From Bryobacterales bacterium (GTDB lineage: Bacteria; Acidobacteriota; Terriglobia; Bryobacterales; Bryobacteraceae), in contig PKYZ01000650.1 in NCBI GenBank assembly GCA_003132865.1, positions 43,813 to 65,514 of the forward strand: 21,702 bases of DNA. The letters are read 5' to 3'. Within the stretch, counting starts at the first letter, position 1. Each line of letters starts with the position of its first letter. Under the pieces are notes generated by a model. That model searched no databases, was not told the DNA's origin, and was given only the letters and a program-made list of their open reading frames with translations. The position numbers and the translations under genes are program-made. Of the stretch, positions 10,444 to 18,423 are shown piece after piece.

Positions 10444-11726
10444 ACAGAGTGGTCATTACCGGAATGGGCATGAGCACCTCGCTCGGCCCGGATCTGCGCA
10501 CGTGCTGGCAGCGGCTGCTGGCGGGCGATAGCGGCATCGCTCCGCTCAGCTTCTGGGACCCATCGGAGTACAACACCAAAGTAGTGGCTGAGGTCAAACA
10601 CGTGCCGCGGGATACCGGGGCGGAGTGGATCCCCGCGGCGTGGTGCCGCCGTGGCGTGCGGCTGTTTCTGCCGGTCGCCCGGGAGGCCCTGGCGGACGCC
10701 CAACTGGCCCGCGCCGGGGAGGGGCCTCAGGGCTTGGCCCCCACGGACATCGGAATCGCAGTGGGCACCAGCGTCAATTACCTCGACATGGCTCTCATGA
10801 AGCACTATTTCCAGCTCCGCAAGCCGGACAGTCCGGCGCTGGATATGGCCCGATTCGCCCGCGAAGGCCGGCAGCCGGATAATAGCTTCTACCGCCGTCT
10901 GGGCGACATGATTGCCAGTGTTCCGGCTAAGCTGCTGAAACTCGCCGGGCCGGCGTTCGTCATGGATACCGCCTGCGCGGCCAGCTCGCACGCCATCGGT
11001 GAAGCCTTCCGGTTGGTGCGCCTAGGCAAAGTCAAAGCCATGCTGGCCGGTGGCGCGGCAGCCTTGGTCAGTCCGCTTCCCATCCTGGCTTTCAGCCTAT
11101 TGGGAGCCTTGAGCCGCAACGCCAATCCGGAGCTGGCCTCCCGTCCCTTCGACCGGCAGCGCGACGGCTTCGTGATGGGCGAAGGCGGCGGCGCCGTGGT
11201 GCTGGAAACTCTCGAGAGCGCCCAGTTGCGCGGCGCGCGTATCTACGCCGAGCTCGCGGGCTATGGCTCCAGCCTGAATGCCCACACGCTGACCGATCCT
11301 TCCCCGGATGGCAGCGCCGAAGCGCAGGCCATTTCGATTGCTTTGCGGCAGGCCTCCCTTGCCCCCGAGGAGGTGGACTACATCGCGGCGCACGGCACCT
11401 CGACCCCCAAGAACGACCCCATCGAGACCGCCGCCATCAAACGCGCGTTCGGCCCGTATGCCAGACGTTTGATGGTATCCTCGAACAAGGGCCAAATCGG
11501 TCACACCATTTCCGCGGCGGGCGTCTGCAACGTAATTTGCGCAGTAAAAGCTATCGCCGAGGGCCAAGTCCCGCCCACTATGCATCTGCGGTCGCCGGAT
11601 CCACAATGTGACCTTGACTATGTTCCCAACCAGAGCCGCGCCGCCACCGTTCGCGCCGCTTTAGCTAACGCTTTTGCCTTTGGCGGCCAAAATGCCGTGC
11701 TGGCTGTGCGCGCCTGGGCCGGATAG
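10440..11726 (+). CDS. Beta-ketoacyl-ACP synthase (FabF-like stand-alone ketosynthase)
   Basis: Condensing enzyme of the thiolase superfamily, 428 aa, the usual length for FabF/KAS II. It extends an acyl chain by decarboxylative Claisen condensation of a malonyl-type extender on a carrier protein. The catalytic triad is complete: Cys179 in DTACAASS, His319 in AHGTSTP and His355 in SNKGQIGHTISAAG. The C-terminal FGGQNA loop is also present. It starts with VVITGMGM, typical of the family. No separate chain-length factor, acyltransferase or ketoreductase domain accompanies it, so this is neither a classic type II aromatic PKS pair nor a modular PKS. The start codon lies in a heptamer repeat without an obvious Shine-Dalgarno sequence. 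Next to two carrier proteins and a phosphopantetheinyl transferase, it is probably dedicated to this cluster rather than to primary fatty-acid synthesis. Confidence 0.93.
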   Translation: MHRVVITGMGMSTSLGPDLRTCWQRLLAGDSGIAPLSFWDPSEYNTKVVAEVKHVPRDTGAEWIPAAWCRRGVRLFLPVAREALADAQLARAGEGPQGLAPTDIGIAVGTSVNYLDMALMKHYFQLRKPDSPALDMARFAREGRQPDNSFYRRLGDMIASVPAKLLKLAGPAFVMDTACAASSHAIGEAFRLVRLGKVKAMLAGGAAALVSPLPILAFSLLGALSRNANPELASRPFDRQRDGFVMGEGGGAVVLETLESAQLRGARIYAELAGYGSSLNAHTLTDPSPDGSAEAQAISIALRQASLAPEEVDYIAAHGTSTPKNDPIETAAIKRAFGPYARRLMVSSNKGQIGHTISAAGVCNVICAVKAIAEGQVPPTMHLRSPDPQCDLDYVPNQSRAATVRAALANAFAFGGQNAVLAVRAWAG

Positions 11727-11752
11727 AGCGCTTGTTTGCAAGGAGAATTCAA

Positions 11753-12343
11753 ATGCCAAATATGACGGAATCGGAGGTGTTCGATAAATTCGCTCAGATC
11801 GTCGCGAAGAGCTTGCGCATCGATGCGTCGCAAATCGCCCCCGATACGCACTTGACCGACCTTGGCGCCGAATCGCTCGATCTGATCGAGATCACGATGG
11901 AGACAGAGACCCAATTCCACATCTTCCTGCCCGACAAGTCCGTCCTGGAAACCGCCGTGGAAGTTTTCGGCCCCGGCATTTTGGAAAAAGACGGATACCT
12001 CACCGAAGAGGGTAAACGTTTCCTGTTGCGCCGCATGCCGGGAGCCGACGCGCAGGCCTTCGAAGGCGAAGTGGCCGTGAAAGACCTGCAGTCTTATTTT
12101 TTGAAAGTCGGCACCTGGGTGCGGATGATCCAGGACCTGGCGCAGTACACGCCCGCGGAATGCGAGGCGTGTGGCGGATCTATGGTGCCGTCCATGGGCT
12201 TCCGCATGAAATGCTCCAAGTGCGGCCAGGAGATTACGTTGCGCTCCGGCGAGGAGCTAAACCGCGAATGGGTCCGCGAGTATTACGATAAAGAATACCG
12301 TTCGCAGGCGGGGGTCCCGGTTTCAGCCACCGCTGTCCAGTAG
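11753..12343 (+). CDS. Acyl carrier protein with C-terminal zinc ribbon
   Basis: Unusual 196-aa carrier protein. Residues 4-75 form an ACP domain with the phosphopantetheine attachment site Ser41 in LGAESLDLIE. A middle region (about 80-130) is unassigned and includes FLKVGTWVRMIQDLAQY. Residues 135-165 form a zinc ribbon: CEACGG (Cys137, Cys140) and CSKCG (Cys154, Cys157), followed by a charged tail. Ordinary ACPs are about 80 aa, so the tail more than doubles the length. The start at 11753 has AAGGAG 7 bases upstream; an in-frame start at 11732 lacks this. It lies 26 bp after the ketosynthase, its likely partner. The ribbon may dock a partner enzyme or bind metal. That function is inference; the ACP and Cys4 motifs are seen directly. 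Confidence 0.88.
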   Translation: MPNMTESEVFDKFAQIVAKSLRIDASQIAPDTHLTDLGAESLDLIEITMETETQFHIFLPDKSVLETAVEVFGPGILEKDGYLTEEGKRFLLRRMPGADAQAFEGEVAVKDLQSYFLKVGTWVRMIQDLAQYTPAECEACGGSMVPSMGFRMKCSKCGQEITLRSGEELNREWVREYYDKEYRSQAGVPVSATAVQ

Positions 12344-12368
12344 TCGGCTCCACACGGCCGGCCCGTTT

Positions 12369-13484
12369 ATGAATGCCTTTGGTAGCCTGGTTTACGACTC
12401 GTCTGTGACACAGGCGTGGTTGCCTGAAGGGAACCCTCTGGGTCCCTGGCCGGGGTCTGTCTGCTTCCGCCTGGACGCCTTTCCGTGCGAGCCAAACGTG
12501 CTGGCGGACCGGATCCTCAGCCCCGCCGAACGTGAATACTGGAGGTCGATGCGCGGCGTCGAGAAACGCCGCCACGAATGGCTGCTGGGCCGCTCGGTCG
12601 CCAAGGAAGCGGTGCGGTCGCTGCTCGAAAGGAATTTGGACCTGCATCTGTCGCCCGAAGAGATCGAGATTATGCCAGACCCCTACGGCCGGCCGCTAGT
12701 GAAATGTGGGGCAGGCCCTCGGCCTGCGGCGGCCTCTCAGGCCGCCCTCTCCATCGCCCACAGCCATGGCACCGCCGTGGCGCTGGCAGTCCTCGATCCG
12801 GAGGCACGGGTAGGTATCGATCTAGAAAGCCTGACTCACCGCCGCGAGGATTTCGAAACCATAGCCTTCAGTCCGGATGAGCGCAGCCTGCTGGCCGCTC
12901 TGCCGCGGGATCTCCGCCGGGAATGGGCCTTGCGGATGTGGTGCGCCAAAGAGGCCGTGGGCAAGGCTCTGGGGCGCGGCTTGAGCGCCGGCCTGCTGGC
13001 TTTCCACGTCACCCGCGCCGTCGCCGCCAGCGGCATCGTTGAAGTGGAGCTACGCGATGGCGCGCTCGAACAGTGCCCGCAATTACGAGGCAAGTCCCTA
13101 AATGTTTACACGGGGCGTGAATCCAAATTTGTGTTTTCTTCGATTATTTATCAACAGGGAGCAGTCCGCATGAGGCCAAGCCGGCAGGAGATATTGGATT
13201 ACCTGCTGCAAAAATTGGGCGAGTTGATCGAGGATTGGGATTATCCCGATCCCGTCAGTCCGGAATCGCTGCTGTTCACCGAGCTGGGATTTGAATCGCT
13301 CGACGCCGTGGTTTTGTGCACCGCCGTCCAGGAACATTACCAAACCCCGATGCCTTTCGCGGAATTGCTGGCGGAGATCGGCCAGCACCAGCGCGATCTG
13401 TCGATCGACGAACTCACCGATTTCGTGAATACCCACCTCGGCGGTCCTGCTGGAACCGGCAGCGCCACAAGGCGGGTCCAATGA
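12369..13484 (+). CDS. Sfp-type phosphopantetheinyl transferase fused to an acyl carrier protein
   Basis: A 371-aa fusion. The N-terminal part (about 30-255) is a 4'-phosphopantetheinyl transferase, which moves phosphopantetheine from CoA to a carrier-protein serine and releases 3',5'-ADP. Motifs: RRHEWLLGRSVAKEA (68-82), LSIAHSHG (127-134), GIDLE with Asp151 and Glu153, and WCAKEAVGKALGRG (191-204). Residues 270-355 form a carrier domain with Ser310 in LGFESLDAVV. A 39-bp double hairpin in the DNA encodes the low-complexity insert around residues 114-126. Codon 268 is an ATG (13170) with AGGGAG 8 bases upstream, so a free carrier protein of about 104 aa may also be made by internal initiation. 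The end overlaps the next gene by 4 bp (ATGA). The enzyme probably modifies its own carrier domain and the upstream ACP (inference). Confidence 0.9.
   Translation: MNAFGSLVYDSSVTQAWLPEGNPLGPWPGSVCFRLDAFPCEPNVLADRILSPAEREYWRSMRGVEKRRHEWLLGRSVAKEAVRSLLERNLDLHLSPEEIEIMPDPYGRPLVKCGAGPRPAAASQAALSIAHSHGTAVALAVLDPEARVGIDLESLTHRREDFETIAFSPDERSLLAALPRDLRREWALRMWCAKEAVGKALGRGLSAGLLAFHVTRAVAASGIVEVELRDGALEQCPQLRGKSLNVYTGRESKFVFSSIIYQQGAVRMRPSRQEILDYLLQKLGELIEDWDYPDPVSPESLLFTELGFESLDAVVLCTAVQEHYQTPMPFAELLAEIGQHQRDLSIDELTDFVNTHLGGPAGTGSATRRVQ
12711..12746. repeat. Twin back-to-back hairpins inside the transferase coding region
   Basis: Two perfect hairpins abut. GCAGGCC-CTC-GGCCTGC covers 12711-12727 (7-bp stem). 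GGCGGCCT-CTC-AGGCCGCC covers 12728-12746 (8-bp stem). Both have the same CTC loop. The arrangement resembles REP/BIME-type palindromic elements but lies in frame within a gene, in a loop between two conserved motifs. No second copy was seen in this window. Confidence 0.8.
13156..13172 (+). promoter_or_regulatory. Internal Shine-Dalgarno and ATG for the carrier domain
   Basis: AGGGAG at 13156-13161 lies 8 bases before an in-frame ATG at 13170, exactly at the linker between the transferase and carrier domains. This is a better-formed site than that of several neighbouring genes and could produce a separate carrier protein from the same reading frame. Confidence 0.5.
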
Positions 13485-15088
13485 GTATCCGCACGCTGCT
13501 CATCGGCCTGGATGGCGCCACTTTCTCCATCCTCGATCCGCTCATGGATCAGGGCGTCATGCCCTTCTTGAAGTCGTTCTTCGCGGAAGGCGCGCGTGCC
13601 GGATTACGCACCATCGTGCCCCCGCTGACCCCCCCGGCGTGGACCTCTCTGATGACCGGACGCACGCCCGGCCAGCACGGCGTGTTCGATTTCTTCCGTA
13701 TGGATTCGCCCGTCAGCCGGCACATCCGCTTTTTTAACTCCAACGACGTACAGTGCGAGACCATCTGGTCGCTGGCCTCCGCCGGCGGCCTGCACACTAC
13801 CACGATCAACTTTCCGGCGATGTTCCCGCCGCCGCACATTTCCGGATACGTCGTGCCGGGTTGGGTGCCGTGGAAGCAGTTGCGGCTGGCATGCTGGCCG
13901 GAAGATCTGTTCGAGAAAATCAAAGCCATCCCCGGCTTCAACCAGCGCGAGCTGGCCATGGATATCAAGCTGGAAGAAAAGGCCACCGAAGGCATTTCCG
14001 ATCACGCGGAACTGGGTCCCTGGATCGAGTTGCATGCCCGCCGCGAGCAAAACTTGTTCCAGGTCCTGCGGCATCTCACCGAGGAAGATCCCTCGGAGTT
14101 GACTGCCGTGCTGTTCGACGGTGTCGATAAGCTGCAGCACCTCGGCTGGCGCTTCCTCCGCCCGGAGGACGACCGGCCCCTCACCGAAGATTGGGAGTTT
14201 CACATTCGCGAGCTGTGCCTCAACTATTTCCGCTGTGTGGACAATCTGCTGAAACAGATGTGCGAACTGGCCGGACCGGAAGCCACCGTCCTGATTGCTT
14301 CCGACCACGGCTTCGGCCCCACCTATGACGTGCTGCACATCAACACTTGGCTCGAGCGGAACGGATACCTGGCTTGGTCCGAAGCGGGGGAATCCCACGA
14401 CACCCAGGGCGCATTATTGGGCGTCGGGCAGGTGGCCAAACACACCTGGCTGATGGATTGGAACAAGACCAAAGCGTTCGCCACCACCCCCACCAGCAAC
14501 GGTATCTATGTCGTGGTGAGCGATGGAACCTCGCCCGGCGTGCCGGCCGCCGAGTACCCCGTGTTCCTGAAAAAACTTTCCGACGGTCTGCGCCAGATCC
14601 CCAGCCTGCGGACCGGAGAGCCGCTGGTGAGCGAAGTCTTCACGCGGGATGAAGTCTTTCAGGGGCCGCACCACGACGCCGCGCCGGACCTGACGCTCAT
14701 ACTAAGCGATGGCGGCCTGGTGTCCATCCTGCCCTCGAAAGAAATCGTGTCCAAGCGGCCTGCGGTGTCCGGCTCGCACCGCCCGGTGGGAATCTTCGGA
14801 GCGCGCGGTCCAGCCATCCGGCGTGGATTCATCGCCAATGAGTTGTCTATCCTGGACATCGCGCCTACGGTACTTTATAGTCTGGGTCTGCCCCTTCCCG
14901 AAGAGCTGCAAGGCCGCCTGCCAGTGGAGGTCTATCGCGACGCTGTTTTGAAAGAGCATCCCGTGCGAAAGGCGGCCGCCGGGACCAGTGGGCCGGGAAG
15001 CCCAGCGAGCAGTGCCCCCGTGCCTGCGGAATTGGAGGATGAGGAGACAGTTTTAGAGCGACTCCGCGAACTGGGTTACATCGAATAG
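13481..15088 (+). CDS. AlkP-superfamily type I phosphodiesterase/nucleotide pyrophosphatase-like protein 2
   Basis: A 535-aa hydrolase or transferase of the same superfamily as the protein at 6913 but clearly divergent. It keeps the canonical signature: Asp11 in LLIGLDGATF, nucleophile Thr50 in PPLTPPAW, then MTGRTPGQHGVFDF. Later ligands appear in FDGVDKLQHLGWRF (Asp, His), IASDHGFGP (Asp-His) and SGSHRPVGIF (His). The C-terminus ends LRELGYIE, common in these COG3379-like proteins. No signal peptide or transmembrane segment is visible. The ATG overlaps the stop of the transferase-ACP gene by 4 bp, implying translational coupling. This placement suggests an intracellular role on a carrier-bound, phosphorylated or sulfated intermediate, but no substrate can be read from sequence. 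A reading frame extending upstream to 13316 overlaps the carrier domain and is not used. Confidence 0.88.
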   Translation: MSIRTLLIGLDGATFSILDPLMDQGVMPFLKSFFAEGARAGLRTIVPPLTPPAWTSLMTGRTPGQHGVFDFFRMDSPVSRHIRFFNSNDVQCETIWSLASAGGLHTTTINFPAMFPPPHISGYVVPGWVPWKQLRLACWPEDLFEKIKAIPGFNQRELAMDIKLEEKATEGISDHAELGPWIELHARREQNLFQVLRHLTEEDPSELTAVLFDGVDKLQHLGWRFLRPEDDRPLTEDWEFHIRELCLNYFRCVDNLLKQMCELAGPEATVLIASDHGFGPTYDVLHINTWLERNGYLAWSEAGESHDTQGALLGVGQVAKHTWLMDWNKTKAFATTPTSNGIYVVVSDGTSPGVPAAEYPVFLKKLSDGLRQIPSLRTGEPLVSEVFTRDEVFQGPHHDAAPDLTLILSDGGLVSILPSKEIVSKRPAVSGSHRPVGIFGARGPAIRRGFIANELSILDIAPTVLYSLGLPLPEELQGRLPVEVYRDAVLKEHPVRKAAAGTSGPGSPASSAPVPAELEDEETVLERLRELGYIE

Positions 15089-15111
15089 GGGGGAGCTGTC
15101 CATATTGAGCG

Positions 15112-15963
15112 ATGCCAAAGATAAAAGCCAACGGAGTCAACCTGCATTACATCACCGTGGGCATGGGCCCGGATATTGTCATGCTCCACGGCTTCCTCGG
15201 CAATCTGGCCGTCTGGCACCTGTACATGGCGCCCATCCTGCGCCGCGAGTATCGCGTCACCACCTACGATCTCCGCGGCCACGGCTATAGCGACGTAACC
15301 CCCACGGGCTACACCGCGGCCGATATGGCAGAGGATCTGCGCGTCTTCCTCGATGAAATGGGGATCGAGCGCCCCATCCTGGTGGGCCACAGCTTCGGCG
15401 CCGACATCGCCATGTACTTCAGCCTGCTCTACCCCGAGCGTGTGCCCAAGTTGCTGGCGCTCGAACCAGGTCTGGCGGCCCTCGTCCACCTGCGCAACGA
15501 CAAGGATTGGATCGGCTGGGCGGCCTGGGTAGCCAAACTGGAAGAAGTGGGCATCCACGTTCCCGAGGACAAGCGCACGGATGCCGAATTCCTGTTGCAG
15601 CTCAGTCTGGAAACTCCCAAGTTTTACGGCCCGGCGCGCGGGTTGCCGCGCAATCGCGAGCCGCTGTTGCACCTGATCCGCAATACCACGCTGATGAAGG
15701 ACTACGAAGTGGTAGGGGACATGACCTTGGATGCGGTGCGCACCATCCAAACGCCCACGCTGCTGGTCTACGGCCGCGAGTCGCACTTCATCAGCTCTTA
15801 TGACTTCCTGCATAAGACGCTGCCCAACTGCAAGCCGGTGCTGCTGCCGGGCGGAGAGCATTTCGGCCCGCTGGAACAGCCCGAGTTGCTGACCGATCAC
15901 ATCCTGCAATTCTTACGTGAACCTGTCCCGGAGAACTCGGGAGAGGTGGTGGAGGCCCGCTGA
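15112..15963 (+). CDS. Alpha/beta hydrolase
   Basis: A 283-aa alpha/beta-hydrolase fold protein. HGFLG (26-30) supplies the oxyanion region, GHSFG holds nucleophile Ser94, and GGEHFGPLEQP holds His250. The usual acid after strand 6 is Asp, but here the segment reads VYGRESHF, so Glu223 may serve. No signal peptide is present, so it is cytoplasmic. It lies 23 bp after the second AlkP-like gene and 43 bp before the transporter, within the cluster. In a unit with a ketosynthase and carrier proteins, the simplest role is thioesterase or esterase release of the product. It could equally be an epoxide hydrolase or C-C hydrolase; the fold alone does not decide. No strong Shine-Dalgarno sequence is seen near the ATG. 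Confidence 0.85.
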   Translation: MPKIKANGVNLHYITVGMGPDIVMLHGFLGNLAVWHLYMAPILRREYRVTTYDLRGHGYSDVTPTGYTAADMAEDLRVFLDEMGIERPILVGHSFGADIAMYFSLLYPERVPKLLALEPGLAALVHLRNDKDWIGWAAWVAKLEEVGIHVPEDKRTDAEFLLQLSLETPKFYGPARGLPRNREPLLHLIRNTTLMKDYEVVGDMTLDAVRTIQTPTLLVYGRESHFISSYDFLHKTLPNCKPVLLPGGEHFGPLEQPELLTDHILQFLREPVPENSGEVVEAR

Positions 15964-15969
15964 TCGCCG

Positions 15970-15984
15970 CGGGGAACGTCCCCG
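15970..15984 (+). repeat. Short intercistronic hairpin
   Basis: CGGGGA-ACG-TCCCCG is a perfect 6-bp inverted repeat with a 3-base loop between the hydrolase and transporter genes. There is no T-run, so it is not a classic terminator. It could influence mRNA stability or be coincidental. Confidence 0.35.
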
Positions 15985-16006
15985 AACTGCGCTTGGACCG
16001 CACCCC

Positions 16007-17467
16007 ATGAGCACCCCCACCCTCTCGCCGGTTACCTCCCTCGCCGCAGACCCGCGTCCACTGCCGCTCTCCGCTAAGATGCTCTACGGCGTGGGGGAGA
16101 TGCCCATCACGGTCCTGATGGTCTTATCCGGCCTTTTCATGCTGTTCTTTTACAACTCCGTGATGGGCTTGCCGTCCGCGCTGGTGGGAATCGGTCTTGC
16201 GGCGAGCCTGGTGGTGGATGCCCTGCTCGATCCCTATATCGGCCACATATCGGATCGCACCAGCCACCGTTTCGGGCGCCGGCACATATTCATGCTGCCG
16301 GGAGCGCTGGTCATGGGACCGTGCTTTCTCCTGCTCTTCAGCCCGCCGCGCAGCCTCGGGCATACCGGACTGTTTGTCTGGCTGCTGGCCTGCTCGATTG
16401 CCTTGCGCGCCTCCAGCGCGGTCTACCGGATTCCCTATCTCAGCCTGGGCGCCGAACTGAGCCGCGACTATGACGACCGCACCGGCACCATGGGCATCCG
16501 TACGCTGTTCGGACTGTTGGGCACGCTGGCGGCCTCGGCGCTTTCTTTTCTGGTTTTCTTTCCAGCCACCGCCGATGGCTCCGAACCCAAGCTGCACTAC
16601 GCCGGCTATCCGCGAATGGGGCTGGCCTTCGGCGCGCTGATGACGGTGGCCGGCCTGATCGGCACTCTAGGTACGTTGGGCCATCGCACTTCCGGCGGCG
16701 GTAAAGACTCAGCCGGGCCGCGTTTCTTTTCCGGCTTCCGGATTGCCATGCAGAACCGCGCCTTCCGCAGTATCTGGTTCTCGACCACGGTTTTCTTCCT
16801 GGCCGTGGTGCTGAACTTCAGTATGGCGATTCACTACTTCACCTGGTATGCGCACATCAGCCGCAGCGAGATTCTGAGCCTCATTCAGACCTCCTTCTAC
16901 GCCGGCGCATTGGGAGGCGTGGTCCTGTGGATGTCGCTGGCCCGGCGCACGGAGAAACGCACTCTGTACATCATGGCCACCATCTCCTCGGCCACTCTGT
17001 TGCTCATGGCGACCTTGCTGATCGGAAGCGGCCGGCCCTTTGGCGTAGGCCATCCCTTGCCGCTCATCGTCGGGCACGTGGTGGGGGGCATCTTCGCCAG
17101 CGCGGTCTGGGTGGTTCCGGCGTCCATGATCGCCGACGTAACCGATACCGACGAGTTGGCCACCGGATTACGTCGCGAAGGCATCTATTTCGGTATTATG
17201 AATTTCGGCGAAAAGATTGCCGCGGGGAGCGCCCTGCTGTTTGCCGGCAGCCTGTTGGCTGTTTTCCGGAAGCTGTCGCATGGGGCCGCGTTTGGCACGC
17301 CGGGCAATCCGCCGGCCGCCATTCCTTATGTGGGCCTGTTATATGGCGCTGTTCCAGCGGGGCTGCTGGTTGTTGCTCTGGTTTTCATTCTTCCGTATCG
17401 CTTGAACCGGCAAACCGTGCGTGGAATTCAACGGCAACTGGCGGCGCGCCGCAATGTGACTGAATGA
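16007..17467 (+). CDS. MFS transporter of the GPH (glycoside-pentoside-hexuronide) type
   Basis: A 486-aa polytopic inner-membrane protein with about 12 hydrophobic segments. The cytoplasmic loop after the second helix carries the GPH signature DALLDPYIGHISDRTSHRFGRR (Asp71, Asp75, residues 71-92; split here as DALLDPYIGH then ISDRTSHRFGRR). GPH carriers usually move sugars or sulfoquinovose-like solutes with a cation, although some relatives act as exporters. The ATG at 16007 is preferred; an in-frame start at 15917 would overlap the hydrolase gene and add an Arg-rich tail unlike the family. The gene ends in a 4-bp ATGA overlap with the dehydrogenase gene. In this cluster it may export the product or import a precursor. 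The family is clear; the direction is not. Confidence 0.87.
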   Translation: MSTPTLSPVTSLAADPRPLPLSAKMLYGVGEMPITVLMVLSGLFMLFFYNSVMGLPSALVGIGLAASLVVDALLDPYIGHISDRTSHRFGRRHIFMLPGALVMGPCFLLLFSPPRSLGHTGLFVWLLACSIALRASSAVYRIPYLSLGAELSRDYDDRTGTMGIRTLFGLLGTLAASALSFLVFFPATADGSEPKLHYAGYPRMGLAFGALMTVAGLIGTLGTLGHRTSGGGKDSAGPRFFSGFRIAMQNRAFRSIWFSTTVFFLAVVLNFSMAIHYFTWYAHISRSEILSLIQTSFYAGALGGVVLWMSLARRTEKRTLYIMATISSATLLLMATLLIGSGRPFGVGHPLPLIVGHVVGGIFASAVWVVPASMIADVTDTDELATGLRREGIYFGIMNFGEKIAAGSALLFAGSLLAVFRKLSHGAAFGTPGNPPAAIPYVGLLYGAVPAGLLVVALVFILPYRLNRQTVRGIQRQLAARRNVTE

Positions 17468-18423
17468 CTGACGATAGACCCGTTGTATTGATAACCGGCG
17501 CGGGCTCCGGCTTGGGGCTGGCATCCGCCTTGTTCCTGGCCGCCCGCAATTTTCGCGTCTACGGAACGGCGCTCACCGAAGCTGAAGAGCGAGAGCTGCG
17601 CGAGCAGGCGGCCCGCCGCAACGTGGAAGTCTCCGCCCTGCGCATGAACGTAACCCGCAGAGCCGACATCGATCGCACCGTGGACACCATCGTCCGCGAA
17701 GCCGGACGCATTGACGCCGTCGTGCACTTTGCCGGCATGGGACTGCGCGGCTTCTTCGAAGATCTCAGCATGCAGGAGATTCGCCGGCTCTACGACGTCA
17801 ACGTCTTCGGCATCATGGAGCTGACCCAGGCCGTGCTACCCCACATGCGCGCGCGCCGCTCCGGCCGCATCGTCATCACCGCCTCGGCCGCCGGCCGCAT
17901 GGGCGAAATGAGCATCGCCGGTTACTCTTCCGGCAAGTTCGCCGTGGTGGGCCTCGGCGAATGCCTGCGCCAGGAAATGGCCCTGTTGAATATTCATGTT
18001 TCCGTGCTTGAGCCAGGGCTGATCTACACCCCGCACTTCGGGATCAACCGCAATCGCGCCCACCGCGCCCAGGATTCCGCCAGCCCCTACTACTTCTGGT
18101 TTTGCCAGCACGAAGCCATCGTGGACAACCTGCTCGCCGCCAATAAATTCACTGCCGAAGACATCGCCGGGGTGGTGCACAAAATCCTGACCGCGCGCCG
18201 GCCCCGCCTGCATTACATGGTGGGATTCAAGTTCAAGCTGATGCTGGCGCTGCGCAACATTATCCCCTTCGAATGGTACGAGCGCGTTCACGAGAAAATC
18301 GTCGTCCGCATGGTCTCCCATCCGCGCCATCCGGCCACCGGCCTCAGCGGCCTGGACGCCGGCATCGGCGAGCGCACCATGTCCCACCAGGCGGCGGAAA
18401 CCCTTCCAAACGTCCATGATTGA
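17464..18423 (+). CDS. Short-chain dehydrogenase/reductase
   Basis: A 319-aa classical SDR with an NAD(P)-binding Rossmann fold. TGAGSGLG (11-18) binds the cofactor. The catalytic residues are Ser141, Tyr154 and Lys158 (YSSGK), with Asn113 in VNVFG completing the tetrad. The usual NNAG motif is changed to HFAGMG. After the core (about 1-245) comes a C-terminal extension with a hydrophobic, basic stretch near KFKLMLALRNIIPF, which could associate with membrane or acyl substrates. The start overlaps the transporter stop (ATGA), and the end overlaps the next gene by 8 bp, so translation is likely coupled. Candidate roles are reduction of the beta-keto product of the ketosynthase or oxidation of an alcohol. 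The reaction is inferred from context only. Confidence 0.9.
   Translation: MTDDRPVVLITGAGSGLGLASALFLAARNFRVYGTALTEAEERELREQAARRNVEVSALRMNVTRRADIDRTVDTIVREAGRIDAVVHFAGMGLRGFFEDLSMQEIRRLYDVNVFGIMELTQAVLPHMRARRSGRIVITASAAGRMGEMSIAGYSSGKFAVVGLGECLRQEMALLNIHVSVLEPGLIYTPHFGINRNRAHRAQDSASPYYFWFCQHEAIVDNLLAANKFTAEDIAGVVHKILTARRPRLHYMVGFKFKLMLALRNIIPFEWYERVHEKIVVRMVSHPRHPATGLSGLDAGIGERTMSHQAAETLPNVHD

Noticed and set aside
13316..13480. N-terminal extension of the second AlkP-like protein
   Set aside because: It would overlap the carrier domain in another frame; the ATG at 13481 gives the family's normal N-terminus and an ATGA overlap.
10440..13484. Classical type II aromatic polyketide cluster
   Set aside because: There is only one ketosynthase with an intact Cys; no chain-length factor, cyclase or aromatase is present.
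15076..15909. A 277-aa minus-strand frame opposite the alpha/beta hydrolase
   Set aside because: Shadow of a clear hydrolase gene with intact catalytic motifs on the plus strand.
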